Of a stretch of DNA of 64,000 nucleotides, positions 53,201 through 63,500 are shown in pieces. The position numbers were made by a program, and so were the translations under genes. The stretch's first letter is position 1; each line of letters begins with the position of its first letter. This stretch comes from Bemisia tabaci. Its lineage: Eukaryota > Arthropoda > Insecta > Hemiptera > Aleyrodidae. The DNA lies in the NCBI RefSeq assembly GCF_918797505.1, contig NC_092801.1, positions 29,604,477-29,668,476 on the forward strand, written 5' to 3'. The notes under the pieces were generated by a model, which saw only the letters and a program-made list of their open reading frames with translations, did not search any database and had not been told where the DNA came from.

Positions 53201-56200
53201 TTCTAGTGTTTATTATTAGCTCTTATGAGATAATTTAAAATATATTACCTTCCGCCGATAAGTCCAGCTCTGAATATATCTGAATATTTTCAAACATGAC
53301 TGGAAGCTGTTTGAATTCCACTTCCATTACATCTCCAAAAGTTTTCCACACTTCAATCTGAAAAGGAAAGTAGCATGTCACAGAGTGGATGGAGTTAATG
53401 GATTTAAGTGACAAGAATCAATCGAACAACTTGAACGTAAACCGCTTGTCGCGATTCGATCGAGAAAAATTCAATCAATTTTCGAATTTGTGGATCGATT
53501 CACGGTTATCGATCGAATCGTGTCGATCGGTTCACATTTTGGTTTTTTAATCGATTCACAACGATCAAATCCATACTTCTTGAAGTATACGGACTACTGA
53601 CAATGAGATAATCAACTGTGGTTTATATTCCCTCTGAATGGACATTTTTGAAACGTAGAATTTTCTAATTCGCCTTTTTAAATAGTAATTTTTCACCATT
53701 CACGTGAAAAAACTACCATTCAATTTCAGAGTCATTCTAATCATGGCAGAAAACTGATCGAAATCCTTTAATTTTTCTTGCAGCCTTGCATCATCTTCCC
53801 ATTTTGGTCTAAATGGCCTCAACTTGAAGCCAAATAGATGCAATTTCATTTTTAAAAAAAAATTGCATGGGTTTGTGACTTTGTTTCATTCTAAATCACT
53901 CTTCAGTCACTGAAAAACAGCCGATACATAATTTTAAATTTGAGAGTTATGGTTCTCAATATTAAAGAGAGGCCTAAGAAATTCATGCTCATGAATATGA
54001 CAAAAAATTGCGTATACAAGTTGAGTGATTTTAATCAATATGATCTACGCGCAGTTATTTTCAGCATATTCTGACGTGCATCTTAAAAAGGAAGAAATTG
54101 TTCTAATCTAAACCAACTTACCATGAAAAAGGGAATGAGAGAAATAGGCAAATCTTTCTGCTTGTACGACTTCAATATGCACTTAATTTCTTTTAATGTG
54201 AAAGACTTCTCTGATACTGCTAAGGAACTCGGGTCATATTTGTCTTTCTGTAAGTATAATTAGAGAGAATGACATGAATAAAAATAAAGTTAATTATTCC
54301 TGACACTGATTGGTTGCAGTTTTTATTACCTGCCTTTTATACATATCAAAAGAGGCTAATGCATTTTAGGTTTTTTCCAAAATTTTCCAGAGCACAATCA
54401 AATAGCGTAGACCAAACAAGCCAAGAACTTAAAATGTTGGAAAAGATTCCGTCAAAATCTTTCTTGATAAAGTTCTCAAATTAAAACTGAGAAAAAAGCG
54501 ACTAAAGTTGTGTTTGATGTGATCATCTTAACTTTTGTGAGGTTTCCTTTTTATCAAAAGTTTACTCGGCTGGCTGTGCCTTGTATGAACGCCCGTTATG
54601 TAGCTATATATACTTGATGAAAGCAGTGGCGTGGCTTGGAGTGCTTTGCGATAGATCGATTGATCTGCCATGTAAACCTATGTAAAAGGATCGATAAACA
54701 GCGTCACCTTCCGCCCAAAGTATCACAAGTGCCATGCGACGCTCAAAAATTTTCGCCGCCATTTTATTTCTTTACAGAGAAATTGTTCAACGATGCTGTC
54801 CGAAAATTTCATTGAATTTTCTTTGGGCTGCCGACCAAATTCAGTGAAATTTTCAAACGCACTCAACCAACAATTTCTTTGTAAAAAAATAAAATGGCGG
54901 CGAAAATGTTTAAACGTAACATGACGCTTGTGATACTTTGGCCGGAAGGTGACGACAGGATGTTCGCAACGAACACCTTATAATAATCGATTCTTCACCA
55001 CAGTTGTAAATGGGGAAAAATCGATAATCGATCATTCACGCCTCGTCTCTGAGTGAAAGTCCTTTCCATTAAAAAATACTTGTAAGTACGGCCACTTTTG
55101 ATCTCGTAAAATATATTTTTTTCAATATATTTATTTAAGTAATCAATTGTTAAAATCGTTATCAGATGAGCTCTTTACCACGTAATTTGGAAGGCAGTAC
55201 GTCTCCGTATGGTCCCACGTTGTAAACGGTTGAAGGCTGGGTGTATCACATGGTACGGGGTATTGCACCGGCGGATACAGAGCAGATACGTTTGGCTCGT
55301 ATCCAAGCAGATATAACCTATAAAAAAAAATAATAATAAGTGACCGGCCTCCGTCCATAGGAAGAAGGGATAATACCGAATTTATAGCGGGGAGAGCATT
55401 AAGGGTCAAATTTTCGAAATCGAGTTTCCTTCAAAATTCGTCTAATCTCTTTTAGATGCAATCATTGAAATAGCTAAAACAGCAATATTTATCTTATTTT
55501 CATTAAAACGAGATATGAGAAAGCCGTAAGTGCGCAATAAATGACGTAGTTTTAGGCAAGACAACGGTAAGTGACAATATTCCTCCAGAGAGCCAATGAA
55601 AACAGTGCTTTCAAGTAAAGTGCTGCCCTCTTCTGCCAATTTCTAACCTGAAACTATGTTTGTGTGTCCAAAACGCAACCACGAATGCATGCAGTAGATA
55701 TCACTTACGGCTGTCTTGCCTACCAATAGCTTAGCATGAAAATGAACAATACCCTTTTTATGTAATTGAAATAAAACCAGTCGATTCTTAATCATCCAAA
55801 CGATTTCTAAGAGTCTTTTGGACAATTAGTGATAATTTGTGAAAGAACGAAGACTTCTTTAAATAAAATTTTCCGGTCAGATGCCTCTGAGCCCATTTCC
55901 TCAAAACTTCATTTTTTAATGCTCTCTTCGCTATCACGGCAGAATAGACTATAGAGGGCGTTTCTTAATGAAATTATTTTTAAAACACCAGAATTCATCT
56001 TAATTGTATCAAGACGAGATATATGAGAAAGCCGTAAGTGCGCATAGAATGACGTAGGTAAGATCATGCAAGGCAGTATGAAACACCTTAATTTAGCAGC
56101 GAATGCAATTTACAGCACTGGTACGCGAAGAGTTACCTATTCTCTCCTGGTGTGGAAGAGGCGCTAACTCCAAGGAAACCATTCCTAAATCTGCAGTATT

Positions 56201-59200
56201 TGCTCATCTTTTCCACGTAAAACGCCTTCATTTCAGCGAGTACACATTTTACACCCGTGGCAGACATACGGACTTCATTTTGCAGTAATAAAGTACTATT
56301 TCTAACTCACGCATATACACTCATTACTACAAGACAGTGGCGTGGCGTGAATTGCGATGTATCGATTGTTATGCCATTTAAACCTATGGAAAAGTATCGA
56401 TAAGCAGGGTGTTCACAACGAACACCTTAATAATCGATTCTTTACCATAGGTTTAAATGGCATAACAATCGATACATCGCAATTCACACCATGCAACTGC
56501 TACAAAATCACCGGTGGGTACTGGGATAACTTACTGTCCAATGGCCTCTAGGAGAAATTTGACACCGTCTGGGCTAGATCTATGGGCGAGTGGAATATTA
56601 GTACATTTATTTGGCATAGCTCGTTTGAGAATGGCCTGGAGCAAGCCGTGTGGTGCGACTTCGATTATCACTGCGTCCGATGGTATGAATTTGATGGATT
56701 CTTCGAAGAGGACAGGACTCAGCAGGTTGTTGGTGTGGTATTCGGCAGAGCTGTAGATAGCTAGATCTGAATCCCAATTCTCCTGTGGAACTGAGCTACT
56801 GATCCATTTCGCTGACCTAGCTGTTTTTTCTGGAATGACCTGAGGAAGAATCAAAATTCCGTCATCAAAATTCTAAAATGAAGAAATATATAGTTATATT
56901 TGATAGATACTTACTTGACAAGTAGTGATGAGGAATAGTCACTTGAAAACTGCTTTGAATTTTTATCGTATCTTAGTTTGTGAAAGTGAATTGAAAGTCT
57001 AGACTAAAAGTTAAAAGTATAAACTAGAAGATTTTTTATGAATTAAAAGGAAATCAAGTATGGAAGTGATTTTGGAAGTAATTTTCCCTATTTTCTAAAA
57101 GTTTTTAAAAAATGAAGTAAACTTCTTATAATCTAGGACTATAAACTTTCTAATGGCATATTTTTTCATTAAAATAAAATGAATCTTTGTTTGTAGTGAT
57201 CATTGCTGGATACAAGTCCGGAGTGATGTGTCAGGTGAAAAATATGAACCAATGTATCATCAGAAATCTAATAGTGCAAGTTTACAGGTTTGTATCACTT
57301 CAATGATACGTGAGAAGAGGCTAGGGGGGCTTAATTGCTGAATGATTCTTGTTGCTAAACTTTATCCTTCTTCTTGGTTTACTTTTTTGAGGTAGCGTTC
57401 AAGTCACTGAGAACCAGCAAAAATCTAGTGCAGTAAAAGAGAATAATAACACAATTACCCGTGCAACTTTCATATTTAGTGTGATTCAGATAATTTGGAT
57501 TACATTTTGCAATAAGGAACCACTATCTCTGGCTCTCCCATAAAAGCACATACCTGTATAGGGAAACAAATGGCATGTATGTTGTTTCTAAAATGGGCCA
57601 GAAAGAGTGGTTCCTTGTTGCAAAATTTAATCCATTTTATCCTCGCTCCTACAATATGAGATTCAAAGTGGTAATAAAAAATTACATTAAAACCAAGCAA
57701 GCTACTCTTCCGCAAATAAACAAGTAGATAGTGATCTTTCAGCTATATTTTTCAGGCCGATTCCAGTAACGCTGACTGATTTGCTCACCTCTCTCAGGTA
57801 TTTGAGTAAAGTTGGTGCAGCAGGTTGGATGTATCGGGAGTGATACGCAATGTTTGCAGCATTTACAGTCCTCGCAAAAACGCCCTTTGACGTTAGATCG
57901 GCGACGAACTTTTCAACGTCTGCTGCAGGTCCGGATATTGTACAACTCTCGTCCGAATTTCGACAGGCAACGTCAATGGTTTCTGGCAGCTGGCTTACAA
58001 TTTTACTGTAACTCAGCCCTGCAGGGGGAAAACATTTTAAAAGTCAATTATTTACTTACGGCGAGAAAAAAAGAGTAAGAAAGGTATTTATAAAATATAT
58101 CAACGATGAGACTACCAGACCACGTATCTCATTTGGTTGTGAAACGAACATTTTTTGTGAAAGCCCTGTCAACACTGACAAAATTTCAGTTCCGTAAAAC
58201 CATCTCTGTTTCGACAAGGCCTTTCACTTAAAAAAAACGAACGAACAAATTATGAAAGAACAAACATAAATGTGGTTAGTAATTTTACCTTCTGCCGCCG
58301 CGCCAACCGCACCGTGTTGGCGCAATGCGTGAAGTATTCATGCAGTCTTGTAGGCGCTATACGTTTCATGCCGACCGCCGCGCCGCTCCGCTCCGTGCCA
58401 GGTCAAATTGCGTGTTTGGTTTCTCTCTTAACTCGACTAATTAAAAGTGTTGTCTCTTGTATCACCGAAAGACGACAAAATTAGAAATTACTTTACTTTT
58501 ACTTTCAGGAAATGAGAGATTTTGTCGCGCGCCTCCTCTCGTTTGTAATTTATTTTCTGAATCCGATTTTTTCTCTCTTTTTTTGATACGTACATTCAAA
58601 AAGATTGCAAAATTTGCCGCCCCCTACATTTTGCCGCCATGGGCTGCAGCCCATGTGGCCACCCCCTTAATCCGGCCCTGTTGAATAACTTGTATTAAAA
58701 TGGAACTACATTGTTCAGAACTACATATTTAGAAAAAGATTCATCCACACACTCCGTCATTTTTTATCAACGCTGTTCGAGCAATGCATAAATGTTTTGT
58801 TCGTGTAATTTTCTGTGATTTTTTACTAAACGATTAGAATTTTTTCTATTATAACGTACCAACAGCAGCCATCATTCCTTCGATAAGAGTTGATTCCAGT
58901 GAGGCTTTACCACGAGCATACGAGGATAAAATGGTTTGTTCGAGAGTGAGACAATTGTCTGCATAAGCGCATCCTAGTTCGCCTACAGAATGGCCTACTA
59001 TTCCCTCAGGCTCCATATTCAAGGCTCTTAATATTTCAACCAATCCTAGCTAAAACCAATATATCACGACATGGAAAAGTTAAAATCCTCATTTTTTTTA
59101 AAAAAAAAAATTATTCTAATTTTTTTCTAGAATTTGCTCGTTTAAGGATAAAATATTTCAGCGGAATGTTTTGAATATGTCAATCCAGGTGGAGTTTATG

Positions 59201-60501
59201 TATTGATTCCTTTTTAATACTTCTTATTAGAGTTTACTTAAAGTTCTTTTCTGACTTCACTTTTTATGAATTGATAAAAACATGTAGTATTAACCAACAA
59301 AGCAAACCATGGCAAAATATACTTATCTTCATGGTTCTTTAACTTTTTGGTTTTGGTTGATGGAGAGTTTAAGATAAATAGCTTGAAGAATTAAGCAGTA
59401 GATTTGAGAAGTAAAAATAGTTTAATATCAAAGAAATTTGTTAGCTAGGAGTTAACGAAAGAGTGGGGGGAATAAGGGTGAATGAGTAAAAGTGTCGTCT
59501 TTCATAAAAATGTAGACTTCTGAAATAAATCCTGAATCACTTTCGACTGATTGTTTCGCGTAATTTTTCATCCTCATCGGTTGACTAGTGATGTTAATCG
59601 TGTAGTTTATGTTATTCTTTTTTTTACTTAAAAAACGTTTAATTGAATTTGTTGGTGATTAATTCCTATTTTACTACTTACTAGCTGAGCAATTATGCTT
59701 TAGAAGCTTTGAAACTTTTTGAAATATTGGATATTTTTAAGTTCATCCTCTTTTATTTCCACTTCATTCATCAATATGAATAAGCAAAATATGGGATAAC
59801 GCAATGTCCTTGTTTCTATACGTACAAATATAATCTAGTATAAGAGTTTTTCGCACTTAAAGAATGACATGCATTTCCAAAGAAACGTGTTTGAGTATGA
59901 ACTTTTTAAGGCTTACCTGAGTTGCAGTAATGCCAACAAATGCATGTAGAATATTATTGAATATATCCTTATCCGAGGACGTTAAGATATGTTTGATGTC
60001 TACGCCACGCGGTGCAAGAACTTTGTCGCACCTATCGATGACGTCACGGAAGATTGGGATATGCATGAGGTGAGCACCCATAGCGCTCCATTGGGAACCC
60101 ATACCCGAAAACACCCACCAGATTGGTCGCTTGCTATCATCTATCCTCTGAAAATGATCATCAGCGGGATTATTAGGCTAGCAGTGTCTTTGGGCTAGAG
60201 TGATTTAGGTTGTTCGTGGAAAAAATTCATGAAAATCGGCCAATGATCGATATTATAATTTTTCACATAAGGATTGATTTTTCAGAAAAAATGCACACAT
60301 ATCAACTATTGCCTGTTATGGACCATATGTATAAGATACTAGTTCAATGTATCGATTGGTTCAAAACAGCAGAACAAAACCTCAAAACAACTTAACTATG
60401 GATGTAACTATGTGTCAACTATGCATGTATATAACTATATGCATATGATAACTATGTATGTATAATCTCTTGTTATCTATCGAATAAATAAATTCTCTTG
60501 A

Positions 60502-60533
<32 letters not shown>

Positions 60534-63500
60534 CAAAACAAACTTTTAGTATTTAAGTAAAAAAAGCTGAAAAAGAGGGAATTCCTAACAATTTCACGTT
60601 TCATTGACACGTAGTGATCATAAGAATCAAAAATAATTACCAAAATCCATTACCACAAATTCACCCGATGGACTTTTGAAGCTATGCTTACACAATGAAC
60701 CAATCGATGCGATACAATCGCAGTGATAGAGCGACTGTTTGATGTATCAAATACGATCTCTTTCAATTTTTCAGATAAGGATCGATTCGTGAAACACAAG
60801 GGTCAATGAGATCAGATTCGGAAAAGCCAATACTATGTTTAGTATAGCCAAATACAATTTCCAGTATTGAAATACTGGTAATGTTAGTCTGCGCATGTAC
60901 TGGAATAAAATTAACTGTTTCAACTGTAATACTGTTTCAAAAAATCTTGAAAATCAACCTCTATCTCCTTGTTTAAATCAGATTAACATTTTACGATGCT
61001 CTTTAAATGTCATGCAGAATCAATGAATAACATTCTGCACTTTATTTTGTATATCAGACCGATTTTTGGTAATTTTTTGGTAATTTACCTGGGATTTGAT
61101 TGTGACGTTGGTGCTGTCGGTCGGAACAATTGCATAACCTCTGTAATTGTGGCTCTGTACCTCCTGTCCGAATACGCCATTCACTAGACTGGCAAATTCG
61201 GGCGTTACCTTGATACTTCTGACTCTTTTCATGACGTCCTCTATCCCTGACTCAGTTCGAGAACTTAGCAAAATTATTTGAGGCAGCGATTCGTTGATCT
61301 GCATAGTCGAGGATTTCCTGCGAACAGTGTGAACTTCCTTGTTATTCAATGACAATTTTTGGGAGATAGCAAACAAGAGAAGTTATAAAGTAATTTAATA
61401 GTTCGTTAGTTACTTAGTATATTTTAAGACATTCAGCGTCCCAGGCTATTAACGTCTGTACAGAGACTTTTAAAAATGGGAGTATTGTCATAATGTAGGA
61501 GACTGTTAGCGAATGCCTTTCTGTGTTGACACACTAGGAGTTGTCCTTGACGATATGGAGCCCTCTAATTGGTTAAAAAAGGTATATTAAGTTCTGTTCA
61601 ATCAAAGATGTTGCTCAAACAGTGATAAGATTTTTAATTAATTAGGAGAACGGATATTTTTCAATAATTTGAAAAAATAATGATAAATAATTTGTGAAAT
61701 CTGTCAAAAATTGATCCATCAAAAATGGGAATGATGGGCGTTTCGGTTTGGAAATTAAGAGGACTATACGGTGGCAAGTCATTTTTCCTAAAACATTTTT
61801 TCCTACTGCAATTTTTCCTAATACTTTTTTCCTACTCGTTTTTTGTTCCATCACAGTTACTCCTACGAGTGAGATGTCCTACTGGCTTTTTTCCTAGGGG
61901 CATTTGTCCGAAATTCAATTTTAAAACTAGGGATCGAGAAAGTAAAAAAACAACATAGGTACCTCATAAGTTAAAATTGTGGCCACATGCCCGTAAGTAG
62001 TGGAGCTTCATCCTCCTCCTTATATTGAGGGTATAGAAGGCTCAGCTTGTAATGTCTCCTGTTCACGCACTTATATTCGGCTCGCTGAGAAAACTTTACT
62101 CTTTCTGAAAAATTTCCCGCCACTCTACTCATGTTTACGTTTCAATTATCATTGAATTATTAGGACAAACACCCTTAGGAAAAAAGCCAGTGGGACATCT
62201 CACTCGTAGGACTTACATAGGACAAAAAACGAGTAGGAAAAAATTAATAGGAAAACCTGATGTAGGAAAAAAAAAATTAGGAAAAATGACCTAGCACCGG
62301 ACTATACTATCAACAAATTATTTCGGAGTTAAAGGAAATCTCTTATTGTGACCTCTTTGAACTTTCTTGAATTTTTCTAGTAAATGTCCTTTCTTGTTGG
62401 TCCTTTTTTTTTAAGTTTTCAAAAATACATAGTTCAATTTTCCACAAAATTATCTCTCCAATTTTTTGTCAATACCCCAGTTACCCGAATCTGAAACCAC
62501 TAGTGTCTAAAGAAATTTTGACTCGAATTACATTAAACTGACGCCTATAAGTTTATTATTGTTTATGTATTTTTGGCAATTACTTCTCTGTACAGTTTCT
62601 TCATATGCGCTGAAATAGTAATCATTGCTTTGATGTAATAAACATAATACTTCTCACGCACGGCGTCATTATGTCAGAGATGAAATTAACCGTTGATTCC
62701 CCACATCATGATTCTCACTCCAACCTTTGATAAAATGTACTTCCTGTACGTAATAGTATGCTACTTACTTAGGATTCGCTTTTAACAGGAGATGACCAAA
62801 ATGTCCAGTGAGACCAATGGAATTCACGCCAATCAATCCGCCATTCAACTCAGTCGCTTCGGTAACAACCTATAAGCATGTCAAATAGATAATAAAAACT
62901 TACTTTTTGACGTAATCTTAGAATTTAATTATTTATTTTTCTCAAAAAGCTAGGCTTTTCATTCACTCATCGAAAGTAAATAGCTTGTAATTTAAATTCA
63001 GATACACAGTCTTTGACATCAATTATTCATCACGCACCATCTACTTGGCTAAAATCGACTATCTACTTAGCTACCTTTCTCTAGGATTATGAGAGAGTCT
63101 ACTTATGACGGAAAATCATAATTTCAATCCAGCACACTGTTCATAAATTACAACAAACGAGATAGTGCAAAGGATAAGCATAGTAATTTTTACGCTCAAA
63201 TGGCCAGTGGATATACAATTTTACCTTCTGGGAAGTCGAAATAGTTGTATCAATTGTATCACCCCAATGAACTTTCATACCTCTGCGTTAAAGTCTCCGA
63301 GTTAGTGACAAAGAGATCAAGTTTATTCATTTTCATTAATATGCAAGTTTACCTTCTTGGAAGTCGAAATAATTGTATCACTTGTTTCGCTCCATCTAAC
63401 TTTTCTACCCTTGCGTTAAAGTCTCTGAGTTAGTGGCAAAGAGATTTAAGTTTTCCTTCAGTTTTGTAGATATGCAATTTTAACTGCTTGAAAGTCAAAA

